DNA of 64,000 nucleotides from UBA3946 sp002385755 (GTDB lineage Bacteria; Bacillota_I; Bacilli_A; ML615J-28; CAG-698): NCBI GenBank assembly GCA_050953085.1, contig JBMNLX010000002.1:62001-126000 (forward strand). Direction: 5' to 3'. The notes under the pieces were generated by a model. That model had not been told where the DNA came from, did not search any database, and saw only the letters and a list, made by a program, of their open reading frames with translations. Positions 8,040 through 15,852 of the stretch are shown piece by piece. A program made the translations under genes and the position numbers. Each line of letters starts with the position of its first letter. Position 1 is the first letter of the stretch.

Positions 8040-8840
8040 TTACCTGGCGAGAAGCATTTGATCGGTCAACTCGATATCGGCAGCGGCTTCGAATTTACGG
8101 AGCAAGTCTTCGATCGTAAGCTTTTTCTTAACGGCCCCGGAAGCGTCAAACACAACCCGCCCGTTATCGAGCATCAAGATTCTGTCGCCATACCTTAACG
8201 CGTCCCGCATGTTATGGGTCACCATGATCGTCGTTAGTTTGTTTTGAGAGACGATTTCGTCGGTAATCGAAAGAACCGTCCTCGCCGTTTTCGGGTCGAG
8301 CGCGGCGGTATGCTCGTCGAGAAGCAATACTTTCGGCTCGCCAAGCGTCGCCATTAAAAGCGTCACCGCCTGGCGCTGGCCGCCGGACAAAAACCCGATC
8401 TTATGCGTCAACCGGTCCTCAAGACCTAGATTCAGTGTTTTTAGTTTTTCCCGGAAAAACTCCCGGGTTTCCTTGGAGAACGCCCAGCGCAACCCCTTCC
8501 GCCGCGGCCGGCGCAGGGCGATCGCGAGGTTTTCCTCAAGCGACATGTTGGCGGCCGTCCCCGAAAGCGGATCTTGAAAGACGATGCCGATATACTTCGC
8601 CCGCTCGTGTTCTTTGAGCCGCGTAACGTCGGCGCCGTTAATGCTGATTTGTCCGGCGTCGGGAAGCACGGAACCGGAAATAACGTTCAAAAGCGTTGTT
8701 TTACCGCTGCCGTTCCCGCCGATGACCGTCACGAATTCTCCTTCCTCGATAGAAAGCGACACGTTATCCAAAGCGACTCGGACGTCTTCGGGCGTCAAGT
8801 CTTTATTAAATATCTTGGTGACGTTATTAATTTTAAGCAC
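8040..8840 (-). CDS. ABC importer ATP-binding protein (TrpZ-like)
   Basis: About 266 residues. Walker A GGNGSGKT (Lys47), ABC signature LSGGQRQAV, Walker B VLLLDEH and the TTIMVTHN switch are all intact. It energises the permease and substrate-binding protein encoded just upstream, forming a TrpXYZ-type amino acid importer. I start it at GTG 8838-8840 (then LKINNVTKIF): this gives an eight-base overlap with the permease gene and uses the AAGGAGG inside the permease end. An upstream in-frame ATG would add an unrelated basic stretch translated from permease coding sequence. Confidence 0.88.
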   Translation of the reverse strand: MLKINNVTKIFNKDLTPEDVRVALDNVSLSIEEGEFVTVIGGNGSGKTTLLNVISGSVLPDAGQISINGADVTRLKEHERAKYIGIVFQDPLSGTAANMSLEENLAIALRRPRRKGLRWAFSKETREFFREKLKTLNLGLEDRLTHKIGFLSGGQRQAVTLLMATLGEPKVLLLDEHTAALDPKTARTVLSITDEIVSQNKLTTIMVTHNMRDALRYGDRILMLDNGRVVFDASGAVKKKLTIEDLLRKFEAAADIELTDQMLLAR

Positions 8841-9744
8841 GGTTATACGCCCCCTCCTTCCGCCGCTGTTTCGCCGCCCGGATCTTTTTAACAAGCGGCA
8901 AGGCTAAAATAAAGGCGATGAGAATAGCCTGTAAGAGCTTCAAATCATTGGGATTCAGGCCCAAGGCGATGGCGACGCCGACTAAAACCTCGTAAGCGAC
9001 GCTTCCTAAAATAACGGAAATTAGCCAGTTTTTAAACGAGCGTTTTCCGAATAAGATCTCGCCGAGAATAATCGCCGCGAGGCCGATAACGATCGTCCCT
9101 TTCCCGACGTCCATATTCGCGCTGTTCGCGCTTTGGGCGTGAAGCGCGCCGCATAAAGCGACGAGGGCGTTCGCGAGCGCCAGCCCGAAAATAATCATAA
9201 TATCGGTGTTGATTCCCTGGGCGCGCGCCATTTTTTTATTCATCCCCGTGGCGCGGATCGACATCCCGATTTCCGTCCCGAAAAACCAATAAAGAACGAA
9301 AAAAATGATGACGACGACCAAAAACGTCGTAAGCGTCTCGGCGACGAACGCGTTCTCGATGATTCCCCGGGGGAACGTGTAAATCGTCGCGGCGTCGCCC
9401 AAATGAACCGCGGATTTGCCTAAGATCCTTAGGTTTACCGAATAAAGTCCGGTCATCGTGAGAATCCCGGAAAGAATCGCGGGAATTTTAAGTTTTGTAT
9501 GCAAGATGCCGGTAACGATTCCGGCCAAAAACCCGCCGGCGACGGAGAGCAAGGTCGCGATAAAAGGCGGGGCGCCTTTTAAGATCAGGCTCGCGGCGAC
9601 GGCGCCGCCCATCGTTACCGCGCCCTCGGCCGTAAGGTCCGCGAACTCCAAGACTCGGAAGGCGATAAAGATTCCCAATGCCAAAAGCGACCAGATCAAT
9701 CCTATTTCAAGCGCGTCTTTTACGATATTTAGCAACTCATCCAT
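8833..9744 (-). CDS. ABC importer permease (TrpY-like, BPD_transp_2 family)
   Basis: 303 residues with about eight to nine membrane helices. Segments such as FADLTAEGAVTMGGAVAASL and GMSIRATGMNKKMARAQGIN are characteristic of the branched-chain/ribose-type permease family, in the subgroup paired with ABC_sub_bind lipoproteins. It forms the membrane channel of the importer. The gene starts 11 bases after the binding-protein stop and overlaps the ATPase gene by eight bases, so all three are one operon under the tyrosine-codon attenuator upstream. Confidence 0.87.
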   Translation of the reverse strand: MDELLNIVKDALEIGLIWSLLALGIFIAFRVLEFADLTAEGAVTMGGAVAASLILKGAPPFIATLLSVAGGFLAGIVTGILHTKLKIPAILSGILTMTGLYSVNLRILGKSAVHLGDAATIYTFPRGIIENAFVAETLTTFLVVVIIFFVLYWFFGTEIGMSIRATGMNKKMARAQGINTDIMIIFGLALANALVALCGALHAQSANSANMDVGKGTIVIGLAAIILGEILFGKRSFKNWLISVILGSVAYEVLVGVAIALGLNPNDLKLLQAILIAFILALPLVKKIRAAKQRRKEGAYNRA

Positions 9745-9755
9745 CGCGATCGACC

Positions 9756-10733
9756 CTATTCGATAATCCTGTCGGCTCGGTCCAGAAGACTCTGGGGAAT
9801 GACGATGCCGATTTCGTCCAATTCTTTTTTATTGATGACGAGATCGAATTCGGAAAGACCGGTCGACGGGATATCCTTGGGGTTGACATTGTCCCGCAAA
9901 ATCTTAACGGCCATTTCCGCCGTTTGCTTGCCGAGACGGTAATAATTGATGCCGAAAGTGATCGAGCCGCCCGCGGCGACGATATTCGGCTCGCCGACGA
10001 TCGCCGGGATTTTCTTTTCCCTAAGAACGTCCTTAACGATTCCCATCGCCCCGGCGATGGTGTTGTCGGTCGGAATGTAGAGGGCGTCGACGCCGGACGC
10101 GAGCTGGCCTGCGACCTGCTGCAGGTCGTTGACGCCTTCGATAGTTTTAATCGTGACTTCAAGGTCGATTTTTTCCGCTTCTTCTTTGGCGATATTAGCC
10201 TGGACCGCGGAATTGTTCTCGCTCGCGGTATAAAGAATTCCCAGTTTTTTCGCCCCGGGGAGCAGTTCCTTCACCAGCGATATTTGCTCGGCGATCGGAT
10301 TCATGTCGTTTGTGCCCGTTACGTTCCCGCCCGGTTTTTCGGGGCTTGCGATTAGTTTGGCGTCGACGGGATCCGTCACCGCCGTGAAAAGAATCGGCGT
10401 GTCTTTCTTCTGCTTCTTCGCCTCGTTTACGACGGCGTTCGCCGCTTGCGTGGCGATAGCGAGAATTAGGTCGGATTTACGGACGAGTTTCTTCGCCTGA
10501 AGCGACATCGTGTTGGCGTTGGCGTGCGGGTTTTCTTCCAGGATCGTGATATTTTCCCCGTCAACGAACCCCGCTTCCGCGAGCCCGTCGATAAAACCCC
10601 TTTTCGCTTCATCCAACGCTTCGTGCTCGGTGTACTGAAGAATGCCGATTTTTATCCGCCCGTCATCGCACCCGGCAAACATCGCGACGACAAGCGTCAA
10701 TAAAAACAAACCAAAAAACTTACTAAATTTCAT
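9756..10733 (-). CDS. Substrate-binding lipoprotein of a TrpXYZ-type aromatic amino acid ABC importer
   Basis: 325 residues of the ABC_sub_bind family (PF04392 group). A signal peptide ends in lipobox MFAGC (Cys22), so the protein is tethered outside the membrane. Family landmarks are KIGILQYTEHEALDEAKRG, LILAIATQAANAV, PILFTAVTDPVDA, GILYTASENNSAVQA and ALYIPTDNTIAGAM. Related systems in streptococci and clostridia are linked to tryptophan or tyrosine uptake and usually controlled by T-box leaders. The leader peptide upstream, with seven Tyr codons, makes tyrosine (or an aromatic precursor) the likely ligand here. Start ATG with AAGGAGG upstream. Operon order: leader, binding protein, permease, ATPase. 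Confidence 0.88.
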   Translation of the reverse strand: MKFSKFFGLFLLTLVVAMFAGCDDGRIKIGILQYTEHEALDEAKRGFIDGLAEAGFVDGENITILEENPHANANTMSLQAKKLVRKSDLILAIATQAANAVVNEAKKQKKDTPILFTAVTDPVDAKLIASPEKPGGNVTGTNDMNPIAEQISLVKELLPGAKKLGILYTASENNSAVQANIAKEEAEKIDLEVTIKTIEGVNDLQQVAGQLASGVDALYIPTDNTIAGAMGIVKDVLREKKIPAIVGEPNIVAAGGSITFGINYYRLGKQTAEMAVKILRDNVNPKDIPSTGLSEFDLVINKKELDEIGIVIPQSLLDRADRIIE

Positions 10734-10753
10734 TTTTTCCTCCTTATGCTCAT

Positions 10754-10793
10754 AAAATAAAAAATTGTGTTATCACATCAAGTAATAACACAA
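10754..10793 (-). terminator. Attenuator terminator hairpin before the aromatic ABC importer
   Basis: Minus-strand arm C, TTGTGTTATTAC (10782-10793), pairs with arm D, GTGATAACACAA (10765-10776), across a five-base loop: 12 pairs including one G-U. A run TTTTTTATTTT follows directly. It lies about 20 bases upstream of the binding-protein gene, inside the transcript, so it is a leader terminator and not the end of a gene. Confidence 0.85.
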
Positions 10794-10866
10794 TAATCTT
10801 AGGCTTTTTTACCGTTACCGTGTTATTACTTTCGACGCCTTCGGCCGGTGTCACGTAATAACACGG
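10782..10866 (-). promoter_or_regulatory. Mutually exclusive antiterminator arms of the tyrosine attenuator
   Basis: Arm A, CCGTGTTATTAC (10855-10866), is perfectly complementary to arm B, GTAATAACACGG (10818-10829). The ten-base core of B is also perfectly complementary to arm C (10782-10793). B pairing with C would block the C-D terminator. B pairing with A, or with the Tyr-codon run upstream, would allow it. This is the arrangement of a ribosome-controlled transcription attenuator. The choice of partner in vivo is inference. Confidence 0.75.
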
Positions 10867-10916
10867 ATTTAATTATGACTTATGACTTACTCCCGCAAGA
10901 AAAAGCCAAGAATCAA

Positions 10917-10991
10917 TCAGTGTTTTTCATGACACCTTCTTGGAAAGTAATAATAATAATAGTAGTAACGGTTGACTACAAGCCTCGTCAT
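10917..10991 (-). CDS. Tyrosine-rich leader peptide (24 aa) of the ABC importer attenuator
   Basis: A 25-codon reading frame begins ATG at 10989-10991 with AGGAG seven bases upstream and ends with TGA at 10917-10919. Codons 9-15 are seven consecutive tyrosine codons (two TAC, four TAT, one TAC; 10947-10967), followed by Phe and Pro. A run like this, in an ORF with its own promoter and ribosome site and followed by alternative hairpins and a terminator, is the hallmark of an amino acid attenuator: low charged tRNA-Tyr stalls the ribosome here. I infer that stalling favours the antiterminator and import. The ORF is too short for standard gene finders. Confidence 0.85.
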   Translation of the reverse strand: MTRLVVNRYYYYYYYFPRRCHEKH

Positions 10992-11017
10992 AATTAAGCT
11001 CCTATCAAGTTTAACTA

Positions 11018-11046
11018 ATTATATCATTATTATTATGCCTTGGCAA
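11018..11046 (-). promoter_or_regulatory. Promoter of the tyrosine attenuator and ABC importer
   Basis: On the minus strand, -35 TTGCCA (11041-11046) and -10 TATAAT (11018-11023) are separated by 17 bases. The predicted start lies near 11011, about 20 bases before the leader peptide ATG. Confidence 0.8.
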
Positions 11047-11115
11047 TGAAAAATTTCAAAGAAAACGCTTACTGTAAGATATTTTTGAAAATAAAGCGCG
11101 AATAAACCGCTTACA

Positions 11116-11319
11116 TCATTGTTCCAGCAATTTAAGCGCCCTTTTGTAAAGGGGATCGAACTCGCAGCCGCAGTTACCGCATTCCGCATCCGCCCGCCGT
11201 AAAGCCGCGACAAGCCGCTCTTTGTCTTTGTTTCCGGATAGCCAGTCCCGCGCCGGCGCGGCGATCACGCTCCAGCCCGAGCGAGCGAACTTCTCAAGTA
11301 TTTCCCTTAACTCATCCAT
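11116..11319 (-). CDS. Small hypothetical protein with CxxCxC motif
   Basis: 67 residues that I do not recognise. The start ATG (11317-11319) has AAAGGAG upstream, which favours it over longer in-frame extensions into the neighbouring gene. The C-terminal half carries Cys47, Cys50 and Cys52 in ECGNCGCE, which could bind a metal, then FDPLYKRALKLL. It lies about 20 bases downstream of a small membrane protein gene and is probably co-transcribed with it. Confidence 0.55.
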   Translation of the reverse strand: MDELREILEKFARSGWSVIAAPARDWLSGNKDKERLVAALRRADAECGNCGCEFDPLYKRALKLLEQ

Positions 11320-11338
11320 AACGTTCTCCTTTCTTTCG

Positions 11339-11629
11339 TTATAATATCGACAGAATAAATAGCACTGTGAATAATACAAAGGCTGCCAAAAAGAACAAAA
11401 CGACGACCCAATCGTATTTTTTATTGTCTCTAACGGCAAGCCAGAAAAACCAAAATCCCGTAAGAAGCATCATGCCGACAACCGGGATCCTGACTTCCTT
11501 CAACATCCGGCGCATGCTCGACCATTCCGGATAATCGTCGATTAAATAGTTAAAAAAGATCCCCGTGCCGACGGCAAGCAAAAGAATGACGCAGCCGATA
11601 ATAAAATTATGTTTCCGCAAATTTTTCAT
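11339..11629 (-). CDS. Small membrane protein, three helices
   Basis: 96 residues with three hydrophobic segments: IIGCVILLLAVGTGIFF, VVGMMLLTGFWFFWLAV and VVVLFFLAAFVLFTVLF. No family is recognised. The start is the ATG at 11627-11629 with AAAGGA eight bases upstream; an in-frame TTG two codons earlier sits too close to that site. It appears to form a two-gene unit with the 67-residue protein that follows. Confidence 0.55.
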   Translation of the reverse strand: MKNLRKHNFIIGCVILLLAVGTGIFFNYLIDDYPEWSSMRRMLKEVRIPVVGMMLLTGFWFFWLAVRDNKKYDWVVVLFFLAAFVLFTVLFILSIL

Positions 11630-11708
11630 CGCCAAAATCCTTTCCGCGTTTTTTCATCCTTTATATTTTTTTCCCAATTCCCGTTCTTAAACTATTTATC
11701 TTTGATTT

Positions 11709-12419
11709 TTACATTCCGGGAAGTTTCAAAATGAAATCGTACAGATCGGTTATCCGCCCCCGCCTGAACGAATCAATCTCCGCGCCTTTCGCGTTAATCA
11801 GGCAATCCAGGAGAAGATATGTCTCGCAACCGAGTTCGCGGGCGACCATGTCCTCGTCGACGTCGTTTCCGACCATAATGCAATCGCCGGGACTGGCGCC
11901 GATTTTTACAAGAATGTCTTCGTAATATTTCAAATTAGGCTTGCAATAGCGGGAATTATCGATCGTCGTCACCAACAGGAAATCCTCCGGCTCGAGCCCC
12001 GCCCACCTTATCCGTTGATAGGTCGCGATCGGGGGAAACAGGGGGTTTGTGGCGAGGACAAGTCGGTATCCCTTTTCTTTCAAGGCGGCGACGCATTTCG
12101 CCGCGTACGGAGTCGGGCTCGCGGACTTCTTCGTCTCGAAAAACTCTTCCCGATAGTAATCGTAGAAAAGCTCCTCGAGCTCTTCGCGAGCGCCGCCTAA
12201 GGCCGCCGGGAACGCGCGCCAAAAGACTTCCTCGTTGACGGCGCGGCCGTCGTTTTCCCGCATCGCCTCGATTCCCGTCCAAAGCGCCTTCATAAAGTCT
12301 TCCTTCCGGTAACCGGCCTCAATCATCCGCCGGGAAAGCCCGGAAAAATAAATCCGCGCGAATTCTTCTTCTCTTAAAGGCAAAAGCGTGCCGTCCAAAT
12401 CAAATAAAAAGGTGTTCAT
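11709..12419 (-). CDS. HAD-superfamily hydrolase
   Basis: 236 residues with the four HAD motifs: DLDGT at the N-terminus (nucleophile Asp7, acid Asp9), LATNP (motif II Thr), Lys in CKPNLKYYEDIL (motif III) and MVGNDVDED (motif IV). A helical cap of about 100 residues follows motif I. Such enzymes hydrolyse phosphate monoesters of nucleotides, sugars or cofactors; the substrate is not evident. The gene stands alone between a small operon and a plus-strand micro-protein. GGGGA precedes the ATG. Confidence 0.85.
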   Translation of the reverse strand: MNTFLFDLDGTLLPLREEEFARIYFSGLSRRMIEAGYRKEDFMKALWTGIEAMRENDGRAVNEEVFWRAFPAALGGAREELEELFYDYYREEFFETKKSASPTPYAAKCVAALKEKGYRLVLATNPLFPPIATYQRIRWAGLEPEDFLLVTTIDNSRYCKPNLKYYEDILVKIGASPGDCIMVGNDVDEDMVARELGCETYLLLDCLINAKGAEIDSFRRGRITDLYDFILKLPGM

Positions 12420-12508
12420 CTAAATTTCCCCATTCTCAGTTATTGATAAATATTAACATATTATTTAGGAAAACTCAAGACAACCGGCGATAAATTGGAC
12501 TTTTTCCG

Positions 12509-12537
12509 TTTACATTTACCCCGCCCCGCAATACTAT
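12509..12537 (+). promoter_or_regulatory. Putative promoter of the poly-cysteine micro-protein
   Basis: -35 TTTACA (12509-12514) and -10 TACTAT (12532-12537) are 17 bases apart. The ribosome site AAAGGAG follows within a few bases of the expected start point. Confidence 0.45.
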
Positions 12538-12558
12538 ATACTGAAAGGAGTTGAGCAG

Positions 12559-12681
12559 ATGTTCTTTTTTGATCCCTTTTTCTTCCCGGTCGCGACTTGC
12601 TGCTTCCCGGTCCGGTGCTGCTGCTGTTGCTGCTGCTGCCCGCGTCGGAGGCGGAGAAGATGCGATTTTGACTTAACATAA
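12559..12681 (+). CDS. Poly-cysteine, poly-arginine micro-protein (40 aa)
   Basis: The start ATG (12559) is preceded by a consensus AAAGGAG with a seven-base spacer. The product begins MFFFDPFFFPVATCC, has eight consecutive cysteines (residues 20-27), then six consecutive arginines (29-34) and CDF near the end: 11 cysteines in 40 residues. No family is recognised. The cysteine run suggests soft-metal binding or heavy cross-linking, for example in a coat layer. The CopA copper ATPase gene converges from the other side and shares the terminator. Ribosome site, promoter-like hexamers and terminator all support a real gene; function is unknown. Confidence 0.65.
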   Translation: MFFFDPFFFPVATCCFPVRCCCCCCCCPRRRRRRCDFDLT

Positions 12682-12692
12682 AACAAATATAT

Positions 12693-12736
12693 AAAAAACA
12701 GCCGTAATGACCGAATTAGTCGTCGCGGCTGTTTTT
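12693..12736. terminator. Bidirectional terminator between the poly-Cys gene and copA
   Basis: Stem ACAGCCG / CGGCTGT (12698-12732), extended by A-T pairs, has T runs on both strands, so it can end both the plus-strand micro-protein transcript and minus-strand copA. Confidence 0.8.
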
Positions 12737-12752
12737 GTATTTTTACTTTGAA

Positions 12753-15167
12753 TCAAGAGTTTCTTTTTTCTATCGCCCGCGGTTTATATCGCCGCAAACG
12801 CAAGGCGTTTAGCACGACCGAGACCGAGGAGAACGACATCGCGAGCGCGGCGATCATCGGATTGAGGAGCGGGCCGCCGAAAGCGTGAAGCAGCCCGGCC
12901 GCGATAGGAATACCGAGCGCGTTATAAAAGAACGCCCAGAAAAGATTTTCTTTGATATTGCCGAGCGTCCTCGCGCTTAACTCGATCGCGTTCACGACGT
13001 CAAGCAAGTTGTTTCGGACCAAGACGATCGCCGCCGATTCGACGGCGATATCGGTCGCCCGGCCGAAGGCGATGCCGATGTCGGATTGGGCCAACGCCGG
13101 AGCGTCGTTTATCCCGTCGCCGACCATCGCCGTTTTCAGGCCTTTCGCCTGCAATCTTTTAACGACTTCCGTCTTCTCGTCGGGCATAATCCCGGCGTAA
13201 ACATCATCGATACCGACCGTTCTCGCGACGGCGCGCGCCGCCGCCGGGTTGTCCCCGGTGAGCATGATCGGCTTGACGCCCATCATTTTAAGGCGGAGGA
13301 TGGTTTCCTCGGCCTCCGGCCGGATGACGTCGCTGATTGCGATAAGCCCCGCGAACTTACCTCCCGCGCCGAGATAGACGATCGTATTCCCGTCCGAAAG
13401 ATATGAGCGCGCCGCCGCCGAATCGATTTCAATCCCCGCGGAAGCAAGCATTTTCTCGCTGCCGAGAACGATCTCCTCCCCGCCGACCCGGCCGAGAACG
13501 CCCCGACCGGGATAAGCTTTAAAATCGGTCAATGATTCAAATATTATCCCTTTCTCTTCCGCCGCCTTGACGATCGCCCGGGCGAGCGGGTGTTCCGAAC
13601 CCTTTTCCGCCGACGCCGCCAAGCGGAGAACATCGTCTGCGGAAAAACCGGAAAAGGCGCGAACGGCGCCCACTTCCGGCTTCCCGAGGGTGAGCGTCCC
13701 GGTTTTATCGAATAAGACGACGTCGATTTTGCTTACGGCCTCTAAAACGTCGCCGCCTTTAATCAAGATTCCGTGTTCGGCCCCTTTTCCCGTCCCCACC
13801 AGAATCGCGGTCGGCGTGGCGAGACCCAGCGCGCAAGGACAGGCGATAACGAGCGCGGATACGAATACGGTCAGAGCGAGGGAAAGCGGGCGTCCCGCGA
13901 GGAGCCATATAACCGCCGCCAAAACGGCGATAAAGAGCGCCGCGGGAACAAAATAAGCGGATATTTTATCGGCGAGGCGCGCGATGTTCGCTTTCGACCC
14001 TTGCGCTTCTCGCACGAGCCTGATTATCCTTGACAAAACTGTGTCCTTCCCGACGGCGGTGGCTTCCACGCGCAGTAAGCCGTCGGTATTAATCGTCGCC
14101 CCGATAACCTTCGCGCCCGGACCCTTCTCGACGGGGATGCTCTCTCCGGTCACCATCGATTCGTCCACCCAGGACTGGCCGTCCCGGACGACGCCGTCGA
14201 CGGGGATTTTCTCGCCGGGACGAACGACCAGCAAGTCGCCGGCCGCGATTTCGGAGATCGGCGCTTCTATCTCCTTGCCTTCGCGGATCACCGTCGCGAC
14301 CTCCGGCGCGAGCTCCGCAAGCTTTTTGATCGCGGCGGAGGTTTTCCCTTTGCTTACCGCTTCCAGGTACTTGCCTAAAAGAATGAGCGTGATAATAACG
14401 CCCGCCGACTCGAAATATAGCTCGCGAGCGTAATGCGCGGCGCCGCGATAAATCGCGATTAAGGCGTATACGCCGTGGAAAAAGGCGGCGGAGGTGCCCA
14501 AGGCGATCAGGGAATCCATGTTCGGTCGCCCGGAGAATAGATTCTTAAAGCCGACGGTATAAAAACGGTAGCCGACGGCGACGACCGGTATCGTAAGCAA
14601 CAGCTGCGCCAAAGCGAAACCGGCCGGGGTCAAGATCTCGGGGAAGGGGATTCCCAACATATGTCCCATCGAAAGTATGAGCAGGGGAATCGCCATCGCG
14701 GCGGCGAGGATAAAACGGCGACGGGAAATCTTGATCGCGTCGGAATCGTCCGGCCCCCTATCTTCCGCGGGCGCCGCTTCATATCCAGCTTTGCTGATAG
14801 CGGCGCCGATCGCTTCCAGGCTGACTTTATCGGGGCGATACGCGATCTTGGCCTCGCCGGTGAGGAGATTCACTTCCGCGGAATCGACTCCGTCAAGTTT
14901 CTCAACGCTCCGACTGACGGCCGCGACGCAAGCGGCGCAAGTCATGCCTTTGACCGCGAGATGAGCGACTACAACTTCCGCGTTCTTCGCCGCGGTGGCG
15001 ATGATTTCTTCGATTTTTTTCGCGTCAATGGCCGTTTCGTCATATTCGACTTCAAGCGATTGATTCCGTTTGTCATAGGAGAGCGCCGTCACGCCTTTCG
15101 CGCGTGATAAAGCCTCGCGCAGGGCGGTCCCGTCGCGCCCGGTGATATCAAGTTTTATTTTTTTCAT
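12753..15167 (-). CDS. copA: Copper-exporting P1B-type ATPase
   Basis: 804 residues. An N-terminal HMA-like domain lacking cysteines (about 3-66) precedes a normal HMA domain with GMTCAAC (Cys77, Cys80). The ATPase core has TGES (340-343), the membrane CPC motif (443-445), DKTGT with the phosphorylated Asp487, SEHPLA and GDGINDAPA. Late helices carry the YN and MxxSS signatures (FFYNALGIP, AMSFSSVSV) of Cu(I) pumps. It exports Cu(I) from the cytoplasm. It is a single gene with its own promoter; no CsoR, CopZ or CopY gene is adjacent. AAGGA precedes the ATG. Confidence 0.93.
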   Translation of the reverse strand: MKKIKLDITGRDGTALREALSRAKGVTALSYDKRNQSLEVEYDETAIDAKKIEEIIATAAKNAEVVVAHLAVKGMTCAACVAAVSRSVEKLDGVDSAEVNLLTGEAKIAYRPDKVSLEAIGAAISKAGYEAAPAEDRGPDDSDAIKISRRRFILAAAMAIPLLILSMGHMLGIPFPEILTPAGFALAQLLLTIPVVAVGYRFYTVGFKNLFSGRPNMDSLIALGTSAAFFHGVYALIAIYRGAAHYARELYFESAGVIITLILLGKYLEAVSKGKTSAAIKKLAELAPEVATVIREGKEIEAPISEIAAGDLLVVRPGEKIPVDGVVRDGQSWVDESMVTGESIPVEKGPGAKVIGATINTDGLLRVEATAVGKDTVLSRIIRLVREAQGSKANIARLADKISAYFVPAALFIAVLAAVIWLLAGRPLSLALTVFVSALVIACPCALGLATPTAILVGTGKGAEHGILIKGGDVLEAVSKIDVVLFDKTGTLTLGKPEVGAVRAFSGFSADDVLRLAASAEKGSEHPLARAIVKAAEEKGIIFESLTDFKAYPGRGVLGRVGGEEIVLGSEKMLASAGIEIDSAAARSYLSDGNTIVYLGAGGKFAGLIAISDVIRPEAEETILRLKMMGVKPIMLTGDNPAAARAVARTVGIDDVYAGIMPDEKTEVVKRLQAKGLKTAMVGDGINDAPALAQSDIGIAFGRATDIAVESAAIVLVRNNLLDVVNAIELSARTLGNIKENLFWAFFYNALGIPIAAGLLHAFGGPLLNPMIAALAMSFSSVSVVLNALRLRRYKPRAIEKRNS

Positions 15168-15216
15168 ATCGTTTTCCTTTTCGCTTATTTCTATTATTTC
15201 ACTTCTTCCTAATTAT

Positions 15217-15244
15217 ATTATAAACTAATATCCCCGCGCGTCAA
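15217..15244 (-). promoter_or_regulatory. Promoter of copA
   Basis: Minus strand: -35 TTGACG (15239-15244) and -10 TATAAT (15217-15222), 16 bases apart, about 50 bases before the copA ATG. I see no clear CsoR or CopY operator. Confidence 0.65.
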
Positions 15245-15326
15245 TTTATTTGCTTGAAAGAAAACCCGCGAAACCATAACAATATCCCAACCGATTCATA
15301 ATATAAGATGAAAGGAGGTTTTCGTC

Positions 15327-15824
15327 ATGTTTCGTCATATTTATAATTACCGGCCCGATGAGTCTTCTATGAAATCCCGTTTTCACCGCCCCGCGATGAC
15401 GATCAGGGATTACGGGAAGATGCCGTTCGTCGTTGATATTGAGGATATAACGAAGCGAAACACAAATTTTCGGACGGCGCTTTGGACGGGGAATTTCCTG
15501 CAATTAACGCTGATGAGCATCGGCGTCGGGGAAAATATCGGTTGGGAAATGCATCCCGACGTCGACCAATTTCTCCGCATCGAGGAAGGCAGGGGAGTAA
15601 TCGTCATGGGCAAGGCCGAGGGAGCGGCTGATTTTCAGGAAAACGTCGAGGACGACTCCGTGATAATTATCCCCGCGGGAATGTGGCATAACCTATATAA
15701 CACCGGCCGCGAGCCGCTGAAACTTTATTCAATATACGCCCCGCCCAATCATCCCTTCGGAACCACGCACCCGACAAAAAAAGACGCGATGGAAGAAAAT
15801 TACCGTTACCGTCTTTGGCGGTGA
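15327..15824 (+). CDS. Small cupin-domain protein
   Basis: 165 residues with a conserved cupin barrel. Motif 1 reads GENIGWEMHPDVDQFLRIEEGRG and motif 2 reads VIIIPAGMWHNLYNTG, so the usual His/Glu metal ligands are mostly present. The N-terminal extension (RPAMTIRDYGKMPFVVDIEDIT) and the ending APPNHPFGTTHPTKKDA match a cupin group common in Firmicutes and often linked to mannose-6-phosphate isomerase-like folds. Its reaction is unknown. It has an excellent AAAGGAGG upstream and is one of the few plus-strand genes in this part of the window. Confidence 0.85.
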   Translation: MFRHIYNYRPDESSMKSRFHRPAMTIRDYGKMPFVVDIEDITKRNTNFRTALWTGNFLQLTLMSIGVGENIGWEMHPDVDQFLRIEEGRGVIVMGKAEGAADFQENVEDDSVIIIPAGMWHNLYNTGREPLKLYSIYAPPNHPFGTTHPTKKDAMEENYRYRLWR

Positions 15825-15852
15825 GTTCGCCCCCGCTTTTACTGTAAAAAAT

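Noticed and set aside
9678..10355. 225-residue plus-strand ORF opposite the importer binding-protein gene
   Set aside because: It lies entirely antisense to a clear ABC_sub_bind gene, has no ribosome site and shows low-complexity charged composition typical of a frame shadow in GC-rich code.
10740..11010. T-box riboswitch upstream of the aromatic importer
   Set aside because: The AGGGTGGNACCGCG consensus and specifier-loop features are absent; the Tyr-rich translated leader explains the layout better.
12461..12679. 72-residue minus-strand ORF opposite the poly-Cys micro-protein
   Set aside because: Ser-rich reverse complement of Cys codons, no ribosome site; the plus-strand frame has a consensus one.
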